Part shown: piece by piece, positions 7,280-16,031 of the stretch
How the letters are laid out: each line of letters begins with the position of its first letter
How positions within the stretch are numbered: the first letter of the stretch is position 1
Assembly (NCBI GenBank): GCA_964493475.1
Contig: CAZBNS010000010.1
Span: 1 to 27,996 of the forward strand
Direction of reading: 5' to 3'
DNA from: CALXSC01 sp964493475
GTDB lineage: Bacteria > Pseudomonadota > Alphaproteobacteria > Rickettsiales > UBA1997
DNA: 27,996 nucleotides
Position numbers and translations under genes: made by a program
Notes under the pieces: model-generated
Told to the model about the DNA's origin: nothing
The model's input: only the letters and a program-made list of their open reading frames with translations
The model's database searches: none

Positions 7280-7693
7280 ATGTTGTTGCCTAATAAGACA
7301 AAATATAGGAAAGCACAGAAAGGTGGAAAAAAGATAACGGGTGTAGCTAATTCCGGTTGTCAAGTGGCTTTTGGTCTGTATGGATTAAAAGCATTGTCTT
7401 CTGGTAGATTGAGAGCTAATCAACTTGAAGCTACAAGAAGGTGTATTTCTAAGAATTTGAAAAGAGATGGTAAATTATGGATTAGAGTTTTTCCACAAAT
7501 ACCAGTTTCTAGTAAGCCTGCTGAAGTAAGAATGGGTAGTGGTAAAGGTGGTGTAAGTTATTGGATGTGTAGGGTTAGACCTGGTTTAATGCTATTTGAA
7601 GTAGATGGTGTTTCTGAGGATGTTGCTATGACAGCTCTATTAAAAGCTTCTGCTAAATTACCTTTTCAAACTAAGGTTGTTAAAAGAATTTAA
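7280..7693 (+). CDS. rplP: 50S ribosomal protein L16
   Basis: A 137-residue L16 of normal length, which organises the tRNA-binding face of the 50S subunit. LLPNKTKYRKAQKG at the start and KPAEVRMGSGKGGVSYWM at about 79-96 are diagnostic. It is followed closely by the small rpmC gene. Confidence 0.98.
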   Translation: MLLPNKTKYRKAQKGGKKITGVANSGCQVAFGLYGLKALSSGRLRANQLEATRRCISKNLKRDGKLWIRVFPQIPVSSKPAEVRMGSGKGGVSYWMCRVRPGLMLFEVDGVSEDVAMTALLKASAKLPFQTKVVKRI

Positions 7694-7707
7694 TTAGAGA
7701 GAAGAAT

Positions 7708-7863
7708 ATGAGTGAAATTAAAAATAATATTTTAGAATTAAAGAAAAAGCTTTTAAATCTTAGGATTAAAAATGCTAATGGTGATTTGAAGAATGTTTCG
7801 GAAATCAAGAAGACAAAGAAGCAAATTGCAAGATTATTCACTAAAATGAAAGCAGGAGAGTAA
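7708..7863 (+). CDS. rpmC: 50S ribosomal protein L29
   Basis: A short 51-residue frame starting with ATG and ending TAA, reading MSEIKNNILELKKKLLNLRI and ending KKQIARLFTKMKAGE. The two-helix pattern, with an ELKKKLLNLR segment and a terminal KKQIARLFT, is that of L29, which sits beside L23 at the tunnel exit. It occupies the invariant slot between rplP and rpsQ, with AGAGAGAAG as ribosome site. It is somewhat shorter than the usual 60-70 residues. Confidence 0.93.
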   Translation: MSEIKNNILELKKKLLNLRIKNANGDLKNVSEIKKTKKQIARLFTKMKAGE

Positions 7864-7864
7864 A

Positions 7865-8113
7865 ATGTCAGGAAGAATTTTACAAGTTAAGATAATTAAT
7901 AAAGCGGGTGATAAAACTGTTGTTGGATTACATACTTTTTTGAAAAAGCATCCTATTTATGAAAAATATGTTAAAAAACAGAAAAAATATATGATTCATG
8001 ATGAAAATAATACAGTGAATGTTGGAGATGAGGTTAAGATTATGGAATCTAAACCTTTGTCTAAGAGAAAGTCATGGATTATTGTTAATAATGAAAAAGC
8101 AGGGGAAAAGTAA
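7865..8113 (+). CDS. rpsQ: 30S ribosomal protein S17
   Basis: An 82-residue S17, a primary 16S rRNA-binding protein. It has the OB-fold pattern GRILQVKIINKAGDKTVVG, then the loop FLKKHPIYEKYVKKQKKYMIHDE and the closing VGDEVKIMESKPLSKRKSW. It begins just after rpmC and is followed by rplN. Confidence 0.97.
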   Translation: MSGRILQVKIINKAGDKTVVGLHTFLKKHPIYEKYVKKQKKYMIHDENNTVNVGDEVKIMESKPLSKRKSWIIVNNEKAGEK

Positions 8114-8114
8114 A

Positions 8115-8483
8115 ATGATTCAAATGGAAACATTGTTGAATGTTGCTGATAATTCTGGTGCTAGAAGTGCTAAGTGTATAAAAGTGCTTGGCGGTTCTAA
8201 GAGGATGTCTAGTAATGTTGGAGATATTATTGTACTGGCGGTTCAGAGTATTATTCCTGGTGCTAAGGTTAAGAAAGGTGAAGTTGTTAAAGGTGTGATT
8301 GTTAGAACTAAAAAAGAAATCACTAGACCTGATGGTAGTACTGTTAGATTTGATGATAATGCAGTTGTTTTAATTGGAACTGATAATATGCCTATTGGAA
8401 CTAGAGTTTCTGGACCTATTGCTAGAGAACTCAGAGCTGGTAATTTTATGAAGATATTGTCTTTAGCTGAGGAGGTTTTGTAA
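8115..8483 (+). CDS. rplN: 50S ribosomal protein L14
   Basis: The ATG at 8115 gives MIQMETLLNVADNSGARSAK and exactly 122 residues, the standard L14 length. An upstream frame start at 8019 lies inside rpsQ and is not used. L14 forms part of the intersubunit bridge. Conserved parts are VADNSGARSAKCIKVLGG and DNAVVLIGTDNMPIGTRVSGPIA (the latter near 88-110). The stop overlaps the rplX start by one base. Confidence 0.98.
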   Translation: MIQMETLLNVADNSGARSAKCIKVLGGSKRMSSNVGDIIVLAVQSIIPGAKVKKGEVVKGVIVRTKKEITRPDGSTVRFDDNAVVLIGTDNMPIGTRVSGPIARELRAGNFMKILSLAEEVL

Positions 8484-8788
8484 TGGCTAGTAAATTGAGA
8501 AAAGGTGATTCAGTTATTGTTATAGCTGGAAAAGACAAGGGAAAAACTGGAGAAATATTAAAAGTTATCTCTGATGAGTCAAGAGTTCTTGTAAGCGGGG
8601 TAAATATGGCTACTGTTCATAAAAAACCGACTGCTCAAACTCCGGGACAAAGAGTGAAAGAAGAAAAACCTATACATGTTTCAAATGTTGCTTATGCAGA
8701 AAATGGAAAACCAGTTAAAGTTGGTTTTAAAGTTGAAGATGGTAAAAAGGTTAGATTTTCCAAGAAAAGTAAAAATAAAATAGGTTAA
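8483..8788 (+). CDS. rplX: 50S ribosomal protein L24
   Basis: A 101-residue L24, an assembly initiator for the 50S subunit. The KOW motif is clear near the start: LRKGDSVIVIAGKDKGKTGE, followed by VSGVNMATVHKKP and PIHVSNVAY. GAGG serves as ribosome site within the end of rplN. Confidence 0.97.
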   Translation: MASKLRKGDSVIVIAGKDKGKTGEILKVISDESRVLVSGVNMATVHKKPTAQTPGQRVKEEKPIHVSNVAYAENGKPVKVGFKVEDGKKVRFSKKSKNKIG

Positions 8789-8792
8789 TATC

Positions 8793-9326
8793 ATGTCGTT
8801 TGTAAAAGAAAAATATAAAGAAGTTGCAAAGAATCTAAAGGCTAAATTTGGTTATAAGAATGCTTTGGAAATTCCTAGGCTTGATAAAGTTTGTTTGAAT
8901 GTGGCTTTTAAAAGTGCTGATGTTGATAATAATTTTTTGACTTATGTTGTTAATCAATTGAGCGCTATTGCTGGACAGAAAGCTGTTTTAGTTAAGGCAA
9001 AAAAATCAATATCTACCTTTAAGTTAAGAGAAGGTATGTCAATTGCTTGTAGAGTTACCTTGAGAAAGGATAAAATGTATGAATTTTTGGATAGGCTATT
9101 GTTTGTGGCTCTTCCTAGAATTAAAGATTTTAGAGGATTATCAGGTAATGCTTTCAACCAAAGCGGACATTACAGTTTTGGTATTAAAGAGCATACTATT
9201 TTTCCAGAAGTTGAGCTTGATAAAGCTTACAAAGTATTTGGAATTGATATAAATGTTATTACAACTGCTAAAAATAAAGAAGAGTGTAAAGCTTTATTGA
9301 GTGGTTTGATGTTTCCAATTAAATAA
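8793..9326 (+). CDS. rplE: 50S ribosomal protein L5
   Basis: A 177-residue L5, which binds 5S rRNA and touches S13 in the small subunit. Landmarks are ALEIPRLDKVCLNVAF, GQKAVLVKAKKSISTFKLRE, and LPRIKDFRGLSGNAFN with the terminal GIDINVITTAKNKEE. Length is normal. The Shine-Dalgarno sequence is weak (TAGGTTAAT). Confidence 0.98.
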   Translation: MSFVKEKYKEVAKNLKAKFGYKNALEIPRLDKVCLNVAFKSADVDNNFLTYVVNQLSAIAGQKAVLVKAKKSISTFKLREGMSIACRVTLRKDKMYEFLDRLLFVALPRIKDFRGLSGNAFNQSGHYSFGIKEHTIFPEVELDKAYKVFGIDINVITTAKNKEECKALLSGLMFPIK

Positions 9327-9343
9327 TATAATAAAGAAAAAAT

Positions 9344-9649
9344 ATGGCAAAAGTAAGTGCGGTAAATAAAAATAATAAAAGAAAAAAGATGGCTACTAAT
9401 CAAAAAGCTTCCAGAGAAGCATTGAAAAGTATAGCTAGTGATAAAAGTAGGAGTTTTGAAGAAAGATTTGACGCTATGGTTAAATTGTCTGAAAAACCAA
9501 GAAATTCTTCAAAGGTTAGAATTAAAAATAGATGCTCCTTAACGGGAAGACCTAGAGGTTATCATGGTTTTTTTGGTGTTTCAAGAGTTATGTTAAGAGA
9601 ATTAGCGTCTTCTGGATTAATTCCTGGGTTAAAAAAATCAAGTTGGTAG
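9344..9649 (+). CDS. rpsN: 30S ribosomal protein S14, zinc-independent type
   Basis: A 101-residue S14 of the long form. The core reads RIKNRCSLTGRPRGYHGFFG, followed by SRVMLRELASSGLIPGLKKSSW. The paired CxxC zinc ligands of the short form are missing, as expected for the long C-minus type. It lies between rplE and rpsH. Confidence 0.97.
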   Translation: MAKVSAVNKNNKRKKMATNQKASREALKSIASDKSRSFEERFDAMVKLSEKPRNSSKVRIKNRCSLTGRPRGYHGFFGVSRVMLRELASSGLIPGLKKSSW

Positions 9650-9653
9650 AAAT

Positions 9654-10046
9654 ATGGCAAATCATGCAGTATCTGAGTTAGTTTGTTTGTTAAAGAATGG
9701 ACAATTAGCAAAAAAGAGTGTTGTTGTTTCTCCTTTTTCAAAAATGAAACAATCTATTTTAAATATACTTCAAAGAGAAGGTTATATTAAAGGGTTTAGT
9801 GTTGCAAAAGGTGAGTCTTTTGATCAATTGGAGATTGAATTATCTTATCATAATGGTGAACCAGTTATAAAGGAAATAGAAATTATATCTAAACCTGGAA
9901 AGAGAAAATACGTAGGTGTTAATGATATTCCCGTTGTTTATAATGGTTTAGGAATGATTGTTTTATCTACGCCCAAAGGTATTTTAAGTGATATTGATGC
10001 TAAAAATACCAATGTTGGTGGTGAACTTTTATTAAAAATATTCTAG
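9654..10046 (+). CDS. rpsH: 30S ribosomal protein S8
   Basis: A 130-residue S8, a central-domain 16S rRNA-binding protein; in E. coli it also represses the spc operon. The C-terminal signature VYNGLGMIVLSTPKGILSD is good and ISKPGKRKYVG precedes it. Family members usually read G-xS-T-S-x-G at this point, so the STPKG variant is mildly divergent. Confidence 0.96.
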   Translation: MANHAVSELVCLLKNGQLAKKSVVVSPFSKMKQSILNILQREGYIKGFSVAKGESFDQLEIELSYHNGEPVIKEIEIISKPGKRKYVGVNDIPVVYNGLGMIVLSTPKGILSDIDAKNTNVGGELLLKIF

Positions 10047-10054
10047 GAGAAAAA

Positions 10055-10591
10055 ATGTCAAGAATAGGTAAGTTGCCGATTGTAGTTCCTAATGATATAA
10101 AAGTTGAATTAAAGGGTAATATTGTTAAATTAACAAAAGGTTCTATTGTAAAACAATATGACTGTGGCGACAAGGTTGTTGCTAAATTTGAAAATGGAAA
10201 AATAAGCGTTTCTCCGAAAAGCGAGTTAGATAAAAATGAAGTTTCAAACTTTTATGGATTACATAGAAATAATCTAGCAAATATTGTTAAAGGCTTGATT
10301 GAACCATTTAGTATTACATTGGAAATCAATGGTGTTGGTTTTAAGGCTGCTGTCGTTAAGAGCAATTTAATTTTAACTTTGGGTTATAGCCACGATATAG
10401 CGTTTGCTTTACCAAGTAATGTTGCAGCAAAAGTTGATGCGAACCAAATAACATTGAGTTCTGATGACAAACAATTGCTTGGACAAATTGCTTCTGAAAT
10501 TATCTTTTTAAGAAAAACTGAGCCTTATAAAGGCAAAGGTGTTAAGATTTTAGGTAAAGCAGTTTTGAGAAAAGAAGGTAAAAAGAAATAA
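10055..10591 (+). CDS. rplF: 50S ribosomal protein L6
   Basis: A 178-residue L6 near the factor-binding site of the 50S subunit. The start SRIGKLPIVVPNDIKVELKG, the middle LEINGVGFKAAV, the LGYSH segment and the C-terminal TEPYKGKGVKILGKAVLRKE are all typical. It is preceded by AGGAG and lies in normal spc order. Confidence 0.98.
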   Translation: MSRIGKLPIVVPNDIKVELKGNIVKLTKGSIVKQYDCGDKVVAKFENGKISVSPKSELDKNEVSNFYGLHRNNLANIVKGLIEPFSITLEINGVGFKAAVVKSNLILTLGYSHDIAFALPSNVAAKVDANQITLSSDDKQLLGQIASEIIFLRKTEPYKGKGVKILGKAVLRKEGKKK

Positions 10592-10602
10592 TAGGGGAAA
10601 AT

Positions 10603-10956
10603 ATGATTAAAGGTTTTGAAAAAAGAAAAATCAGAAATACTTTACAAGTAAGAAAAAACAATAAAAGTAGAAATAATATTTTAACTGTTTTTAGAAGTAA
10701 TAAAAATATTTATGCTCAAATTATAGATTTGAGTGGAAATGTTTTAGTATCAGTTGGTTCAAGTGGTAAGGAAATGGAAAAATCTTTAGCTAAGAAAACT
10801 GGTCAAGAAATTGCGGCTATAATTGGTGAGACTTTAGGAAAAAAAGCTCTTGAGAATAATATTAAAGAAGTTGTATTCAATAGAGGTCCTTATATGTATA
10901 TTGGAAGAGTTAAAGCTTTAGCTGATGGAGCTAGAAAAGCAGGTTTAGTATTTTAA
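10603..10956 (+). CDS. rplR: 50S ribosomal protein L18
   Basis: A 117-residue L18, a 5S rRNA binder. Conserved features are LTVFRSNKNIYAQIID and the C-terminal FNRGPYMYIGRVKALADGAR, with RGxxYxGRVKALADGAREAGL as the family pattern. AGGGG precedes the ATG. Confidence 0.97.
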   Translation: MIKGFEKRKIRNTLQVRKNNKSRNNILTVFRSNKNIYAQIIDLSGNVLVSVGSSGKEMEKSLAKKTGQEIAAIIGETLGKKALENNIKEVVFNRGPYMYIGRVKALADGARKAGLVF

Positions 10957-10970
10957 TAAAGGAAGGTTAA

Positions 10971-11522
10971 ATGTTAAATATAAATAAAGAAAATTCATTA
11001 GTTGAAAAGCTTATTAGCATTAATAAGTGTACTAAGGTTGTGAGCGGTGGTAAGAATTTATCTTTTGCTGCACTGGTTGTTGTTGGAGATAAAAAAGGCA
11101 AAGTTAATTTTGGTATTGGCAAAGCTAGAGAGGTTGCTGACGCTAGAACTAAAGCTTTTACAAACGCTAAGAAAATTTTGAAAAAAGTTCCTTTGAAAGA
11201 AAGCAGAACTGTTCATCATGATTGTGAGGGTAATTTTGGTGCTTGCAAGGTGATTATAAGAACTGCGCCTTCTGGAACTGGTGTTATTTCTGGTGGAGTT
11301 ATGCGAAATATTTTTGAATGCTTGGGTGTTAAGGATGTTGTTGCAAAATCAGTTGGAAGTAATAATCCTTATAATGTTGTTATGGCTACTTTTAATGCAT
11401 TGTTGAATATTAATTCTCCAAAAAATGTTGCTGAAAGAAGAGGAAAAAACATTAATGAGGTTATTAAGAGAAGAAATTTCTTGATGAATGTTGTTGTTAA
11501 CAATGAGGAAGAAGGTAAATAA
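10971..11522 (+). CDS. rpsE: 30S ribosomal protein S5
   Basis: A 183-residue S5, involved in decoding accuracy. The double-stranded RNA-binding part shows KVVSGGKNLSFAALVVVGD, GIGKAREVADARTKAF, and the C-terminal PSGTGVISGGVMRNIFECLG and SNNPYNVVMATFNAL. GGAAGG is a strong ribosome site 3 bases from the start region. Confidence 0.98.
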   Translation: MLNINKENSLVEKLISINKCTKVVSGGKNLSFAALVVVGDKKGKVNFGIGKAREVADARTKAFTNAKKILKKVPLKESRTVHHDCEGNFGACKVIIRTAPSGTGVISGGVMRNIFECLGVKDVVAKSVGSNNPYNVVMATFNALLNINSPKNVAERRGKNINEVIKRRNFLMNVVVNNEEEGK

Positions 11523-11523
11523 T

Positions 11524-11730
11524 ATGTTGATGGCTTTTGATAAAATGGATGGAAAAGATATTATTGTTATACAAATAAAAAGTGAGTTTGGATATAAAAA
11601 AGATCAACAGCAAACATTGAGGGGTTTAGGATTAAGAGGTATTAATACGCAGTCCGAATTGAAATGCACTAAAGTTATTTATGGCATGCTTTACAAGGTT
11701 AAACACTTAATAGATGTAAAAATTAAATAG
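11524..11730 (+). CDS. rpmD: 50S ribosomal protein L30
   Basis: A 68-residue L30 starting at the ATG just after the rpsE stop; longer frames would run inside rpsE. GGAAGAAGG at the rpsE end provides the ribosome site. The L30 signature is IIVIQIKSEFGYKKDQQQTL followed by RGLGLRG and a C-terminal MLYKVKHLIDVK. Confidence 0.95.
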   Translation: MLMAFDKMDGKDIIVIQIKSEFGYKKDQQQTLRGLGLRGINTQSELKCTKVIYGMLYKVKHLIDVKIK

Positions 11731-11738
11731 GAGATAAA

Positions 11739-12161
11739 ATGAATTTGAATGAGTTAGAAACAGTTGCTAACGTTGGAAAAAAGAGATTGGGAAGGGGTAT
11801 TGGATCTGGTAAAGGCAAGACATCTGGAAAAGGCCATAAAGGTCAAAAAGCTAGATCTGGAAGAGGAAATTTAAGACCGGGTTTTGAAGGCGGACAAACT
11901 CCTATTTATAGAAGACTACCAAAGCATGGATTCAAGCATCACACAACTATAGTTGAAGAAATTTTAACAACCGATGTAGTTTGCAGTTTGATTGAATCTG
12001 GTAAATTAACTACAGAAATTACTAAAAAACAGTTAATTGATTTGAAATTGATTAGTGATGGTGCTGTGGTAAAATTGCTTGCTGGTAAAAAAGAAGTAAA
12101 AACTCCGTTTAAAATTGAAGTTGACAAAGCGTCAGAAAAAGTTAAAAAATTCTTAAAATAA
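11739..12161 (+). CDS. rplO: 50S ribosomal protein L15
   Basis: A 140-residue L15, a late assembly protein of the 50S subunit. The glycine/lysine-rich N-terminus GRGIGSGKGKTSGKGHKGQK and FEGGQTPIYRRLPKHGF are typical. It is three to ten residues shorter than many homologues. AGGAG precedes it and secY follows after one base. Confidence 0.97.
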   Translation: MNLNELETVANVGKKRLGRGIGSGKGKTSGKGHKGQKARSGRGNLRPGFEGGQTPIYRRLPKHGFKHHTTIVEEILTTDVVCSLIESGKLTTEITKKQLIDLKLISDGAVVKLLAGKKEVKTPFKIEVDKASEKVKKFLK

Positions 12162-12162
12162 A

Positions 12163-13431
12163 ATGACACAAGAATTAAAAAATAAAATTTTATATACTAT
12201 AGCACTGTTAGTTCTTTATAGGCTTGGTACATTTATATTTTTGCCGGGAATTAATGGCAGTGTGATCGCAGAGTTTTTTAACAGCGATACCGCTTCTGTG
12301 TTTAATTTATTAAATATGTTTTCTGGTGGTGCTTTTGCAAGAATGAGTATTTTTGCATTAAATATCATGCCATATATTACCGCTTCTATTATTATTCAAT
12401 TGATGTCATCTGTTTATAAGGGCTTGGAAGAACTTAGAAAAGAAGGTGAGTACGGCAGAAGAAAAATGAACCAATATACCAAATATTTAACTTTGGCTTT
12501 GGGTATTTTTCAAGCGGCAGGTATATATTTTGCGTTCTCCAATTTAGAAACGTCGGCTTTCATTAGTAATTCTAGGATATTTTTATGGACTACTGTTTTT
12601 ACATTGGTTGCTGGAACTATGATTTTAATGTGGCTAGGCGATAAAATTACTCAAAATGGTATTGGAAATGGGGTTTCTTTAATAATTTTTGTTGGAATTA
12701 TTGCTGAGTTGCCGAGAAGTTTTGCTCAAATTTTTGACTTATCAAAAAGAGGAGCATATTCATTTGTGTTCTTATTGTTAGTTTTAGTTATTTTTGTTGG
12801 ATTGATTTTATTTATAGTATTTATGGAAAAATCAACTAGAAATATTAAAATTCAATATCCAAATAGGGGACTAATGAAATCTAATGGTGTTAAGGAAGAT
12901 AACTCTCACATACCGTTGAAAACAAATATGTCTGGTGTTATTCCGCCTATTTTTGCCAGTTCAATTTTAATGTTTCCGTTTGCTATTTCTAAAATGTTTC
13001 AAGGCGAATGGGGAACTAAAATTTCGGCTTTAGTTTCAAAGGGAAATTTATTATATGTAATTTTGTTTTCGGCTTTAATCGTATTTTTCTGTTATTTTTA
13101 TTCATTTGTGGTGTTTAATACAGAAAATGTGGCTGATAATTTAAAGAAAAATAATTGTTTCATTGCAGGTATTAGGCCGGGCAGTGCGACTAAGGAATAT
13201 TTAGAATATGTTGTAAATAGAATTACGCTTATTGGCGCTATTTATTTGTGCTGTGTTTGTTTGATTCCGGAAGTACTTGTTTCAAAGTATAATTTGCCTT
13301 TAAGTATTGGGGGAACAGGGTTATTAATTGTTATAAATGTCGTTATTGATCTAATTACACAAATTCAGTCATTCACATTTAGTACAAAGTATGCTACAAT
13401 GAATAAGCAAAGAAGGATTAGGGTCAGATAA
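12163..13431 (+). CDS. secY: Protein translocase subunit SecY
   Basis: A 422-residue inner-membrane channel of the Sec translocon with about ten hydrophobic helices. Recognisable parts are YRLGTFIFLPGIN, the plug-region stretch FNLLNMFSGGAFARMSIFAL (trimmed), NIMPYITASIIIQL, the cytoplasmic EYGRRKMNQYTKYLTL, the loop GDKITQNGIGNGVSL, and IRPGSATKEYLEYV. No clear Shine-Dalgarno sequence precedes it, so coupling to rplO is likely. The stop overlaps adk as TAATG. Confidence 0.98.
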   Translation: MTQELKNKILYTIALLVLYRLGTFIFLPGINGSVIAEFFNSDTASVFNLLNMFSGGAFARMSIFALNIMPYITASIIIQLMSSVYKGLEELRKEGEYGRRKMNQYTKYLTLALGIFQAAGIYFAFSNLETSAFISNSRIFLWTTVFTLVAGTMILMWLGDKITQNGIGNGVSLIIFVGIIAELPRSFAQIFDLSKRGAYSFVFLLLVLVIFVGLILFIVFMEKSTRNIKIQYPNRGLMKSNGVKEDNSHIPLKTNMSGVIPPIFASSILMFPFAISKMFQGEWGTKISALVSKGNLLYVILFSALIVFFCYFYSFVVFNTENVADNLKKNNCFIAGIRPGSATKEYLEYVVNRITLIGAIYLCCVCLIPEVLVSKYNLPLSIGGTGLLIVINVVIDLITQIQSFTFSTKYATMNKQRRIRVR

Positions 13432-14093
13432 TGAAAGATATAATAGTTTTATTAGGTGTTCAAGGATCAGGTAAAGGAACACAAGCTAAGGTTTTGGGTA
13501 AGGAATTTGGTTTTGATGTTGTTTCTACTGGAGATCTTTTAAGAAAAAAAATTGATCAAGGGGGGAAAGTTGGCGAAGATGTATCTTCGTTGATTAATGA
13601 AGGAAATTTAGTTTCCGATGAATTGATTTTCAAGTTTTTGAAAATGGAAATAGAGAATAGTTCTGCAAAGGGTCTTGTTATTGATGGTTTTCCACGAACT
13701 CTTAAACAAGCCGAAATGCTGTCTGAATATTCTAAACAATACGGTCTTAGAATTAAGAAAGTTTTTTTGATTAATTTGGATAGAGAGGAAGTCATAAAAA
13801 GGATAACTTCAAGAGTTAGTTGCGGAACGTGTGGAGCAGTCTACAGTCTTTTATTGCATAAGCCAAAGGTTGATGGCGTATGTGATGTTTGTCAATCTAA
13901 ATTGGTTGTTAGAACTGATGATCTTAAGACTGAGGCGATAAACAAAAGGGTAGATATTTTTGAAAAAAACATCAAAGATATAATATCGTTTTATGAAAAA
14001 AAAAGCTTGATTTTTTTTGTGGATGGTTTAAAAGATGTTAATACTATTAGCCGTGAAATAATTAAAGCTTTAAATAGTGATAATGGGTTATAA
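13431..14093 (+). CDS. adk: Adenylate kinase, zinc-lid type
   Basis: A 220-residue enzyme making two ADP from ATP plus AMP. The P-loop GVQGSGKGTQ is at 9-18, the AMP-site segment STGDLLRKK at about 32-40, and DGFPRTLKQAE at about 85-95. The LID domain carries four cysteines at about 131, 134, 151 and 154 in CxxC pairs, a structural zinc site often seen in Gram-positive and some alphaproteobacterial enzymes. It overlaps secY by one base, a common spc-operon arrangement. Confidence 0.97.
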   Translation: MKDIIVLLGVQGSGKGTQAKVLGKEFGFDVVSTGDLLRKKIDQGGKVGEDVSSLINEGNLVSDELIFKFLKMEIENSSAKGLVIDGFPRTLKQAEMLSEYSKQYGLRIKKVFLINLDREEVIKRITSRVSCGTCGAVYSLLLHKPKVDGVCDVCQSKLVVRTDDLKTEAINKRVDIFEKNIKDIISFYEKKSLIFFVDGLKDVNTISREIIKALNSDNGL

Positions 14094-14115
14094 ATAACAA
14101 AAAAGAGGTAGTAAT

Positions 14116-14535
14116 TTGGCTAGAATAGCGGGTGTGAATATACCAACAAATAAAAGATTTGTGATAGCTTTGACTTATATATATGGAATAGGCAGATCTA
14201 GAGCTGAAATGATTTGTAAACAGTTGGGAATTAATACTCTTCTGAGAACTCATGAAGTTGATGAGGATACGTTAAAAAGAGTTAGGGATTTTATAGCAGC
14301 TCAAGCTGAAAAAGAAGCTGATTCTGATGGCTCTCAAGTTTTGCTTATAGAAGGTGATTTGAGAAGAAAAGTTCAAAATTCAGTTAAAAGATTAATTGAT
14401 TTGGGATGTTATAGAGGTATTAGACATGTTAAAAAATTGCCAGTTAGAGGACAAAGGACTCATACAAATGCTAGAACTAAAAGGGGAAGAGCAATTGCGG
14501 TAGCTGGTAAGAAACAAGCGCCAACTAAAAAATAA
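14116..14535 (+). CDS. rpsM: 30S ribosomal protein S13, TTG start
   Basis: A 139-residue S13 of the 30S head, contacting tRNA and L5. The start is TTG at 14116, with AGAGGTAG before it, giving ARIAGVNIPTNKR; no ATG fits. IYGIGRSRA and the C-terminal GCYRGIRHVKKLPVRGQRTH with TNARTKRG are diagnostic. About 15 extra residues (QAEKEADSDGSQVLL, near 62-76) lie where E. coli S13 has almost none. Confidence 0.97.
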   Translation: MARIAGVNIPTNKRFVIALTYIYGIGRSRAEMICKQLGINTLLRTHEVDEDTLKRVRDFIAAQAEKEADSDGSQVLLIEGDLRRKVQNSVKRLIDLGCYRGIRHVKKLPVRGQRTHTNARTKRGRAIAVAGKKQAPTKK

Positions 14536-14550
14536 TATTGGTATATAAAT

Positions 14551-14949
14551 ATGAAAAAAGCAATTGGAATTAAAAAAAGTGTAGTTAGTAAAAAGAAGAG
14601 AAATATCTTAATGGGTTTGATTTCTATTCAAGCTACTTTTAACAATACAATAATTTCTGTATCTGATTTACAGGGAAATGTTATTTCTTGGTCTTCAGCT
14701 GGAAAAATGGGATTTAAAGGTTCTAAAAAATCAACTCCTTATGCGGCACAGACGGCCACAACTGATGCTGTTGAAAGAGCTAAAGAATATGGATTACAAA
14801 CTGCTAAGGTTCAATTAGTTGGGCCAGGCGTTGGTAGAGAAGCTTCATTGAGAGTTTTACAAGGAAGTAATATTGTTATTACAAGCATTGAGGATATGAC
14901 TTATCATCCACATAATGGATGTAGGGCTCCAAAAAGAAGAAGAAATTAA
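14551..14949 (+). CDS. rpsK: 30S ribosomal protein S11
   Basis: A 132-residue S11 of the 30S platform. The core reads ISIQATFNNTIISVSDLQGN, SSAGKMGFKGSKKSTPYAAQ, and VGPGVGREASLRVLQ, ending THxHNGCR-like YHPHNGCRAPKRRRN. The N-terminus is lysine-rich. No good Shine-Dalgarno sequence is visible. Confidence 0.98.
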   Translation: MKKAIGIKKSVVSKKKRNILMGLISIQATFNNTIISVSDLQGNVISWSSAGKMGFKGSKKSTPYAAQTATTDAVERAKEYGLQTAKVQLVGPGVGREASLRVLQGSNIVITSIEDMTYHPHNGCRAPKRRRN

Positions 14950-14978
14950 TTATTATTTAATATTAAAAAGTAAAAGAT

Positions 14979-16016
14979 ATGGCTATTTTGCAGGAGAACT
15001 GGAAGGATATGATAAAGACTTCCGACATAGAAATAAAAGAGAAGAGTAAAAAAGAGGCGACGCTTATAATTCAGCCATTGGAAAAAGGCTATGGATTAAC
15101 TTTAGGCAATGCTTTAAGAAGAATTCTTTTAACTTCAATAAGAGGATTTGCCGTTACGTCTATAAAAATAGATGGTGTTTTTCACGAATATGATACAATA
15201 CCGGGAGTTAGAGAGGATGTTTATGATATTATTATGAATATAAAATCTTTATTGATTAATAAAGAAGTATCAGCTCCATCAAAATTATTTTTAAAAGCAA
15301 ATAAGAAGGGTGAAGTTCTTGCTGAAAGTATAAAGTGTGAAGGTAGCGCTGAAATTTTGAATAAAGACTTAGTAATTTGTCATATAGAGAAAGATGGTGT
15401 TGAAGTTAATATCGAAATGACAGTTGAGCATGGCGTTGGTTATAGGCAAGCGGCTTTCCATGATGAAAAAAAGGCTTTAGGTACAATTTACATTGATAGT
15501 GTTTTTAGTCCTGTTAGAAGAGTTGTATATAAAGTTAGCAATGCCAGAGTTGGACAAAAAGTTGACTATGATAAATTAGAATTGACAGTTGAAACTAATG
15601 GAACTATTTCACCAGCTGATAGCGTTGCATTGGCTGCAAAAATTTTGCAAACCCAATTAAATATATTTATAAATTTTGATGCAAACATTGAAAACGATTC
15701 AGAAAAATCTGATATAAACGGTGGTGAAATTAATCCTATTTTATTAAAGAAGATTGATGAGATGGAACTTTCAGTTAGATCTTACAATTGTTTAAAAATG
15801 GAAAATATAAATTTGATAGGAGATTTGGTTACAAAAACTGAGGCAGAGATGTTAAAATTACCAAATTTTGGTAGGAAATCTTTAAATGAATTAAAAGACA
15901 ATTTGAAAGCTCTTAATTTAAGCTTTGGAATGCAAGTTAATAATTGGCCATCATCACCAGCTAAAAGTAGTGATGGCAAAGAGACTTTTAAGAAGAGAAA
16001 AAATGGTGTTAAATAA
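14979..16016 (+). CDS. rpoA: RNA polymerase subunit alpha
   Basis: A 345-residue alpha subunit with its dimerising N-terminal domain (about 1-235; GYGLTLGNALRRILLTSIRG at 38-57 and VEHGVGYRQAA at 149-159), an acidic linker, and a C-terminal DNA-contact domain (about 255-325). Arg267 in SVRSYNC matches the UP-element contact Arg265 of E. coli, and NFGRKSLNELKDNL holds the helix-hairpin-helix. It sits between rpsK and rplQ as usual. Confidence 0.98.
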   Translation: MAILQENWKDMIKTSDIEIKEKSKKEATLIIQPLEKGYGLTLGNALRRILLTSIRGFAVTSIKIDGVFHEYDTIPGVREDVYDIIMNIKSLLINKEVSAPSKLFLKANKKGEVLAESIKCEGSAEILNKDLVICHIEKDGVEVNIEMTVEHGVGYRQAAFHDEKKALGTIYIDSVFSPVRRVVYKVSNARVGQKVDYDKLELTVETNGTISPADSVALAAKILQTQLNIFINFDANIENDSEKSDINGGEINPILLKKIDEMELSVRSYNCLKMENINLIGDLVTKTEAEMLKLPNFGRKSLNELKDNLKALNLSFGMQVNNWPSSPAKSSDGKETFKKRKNGVK

Positions 16017-16031
16017 AAGAAAGGTATAGAA

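Noticed and set aside
8019..8114. Upstream extension of rplN into rpsQ
   Set aside because: The ATG at 8115 gives exactly the standard 122-residue L14; the extension is out-of-frame rpsQ sequence.
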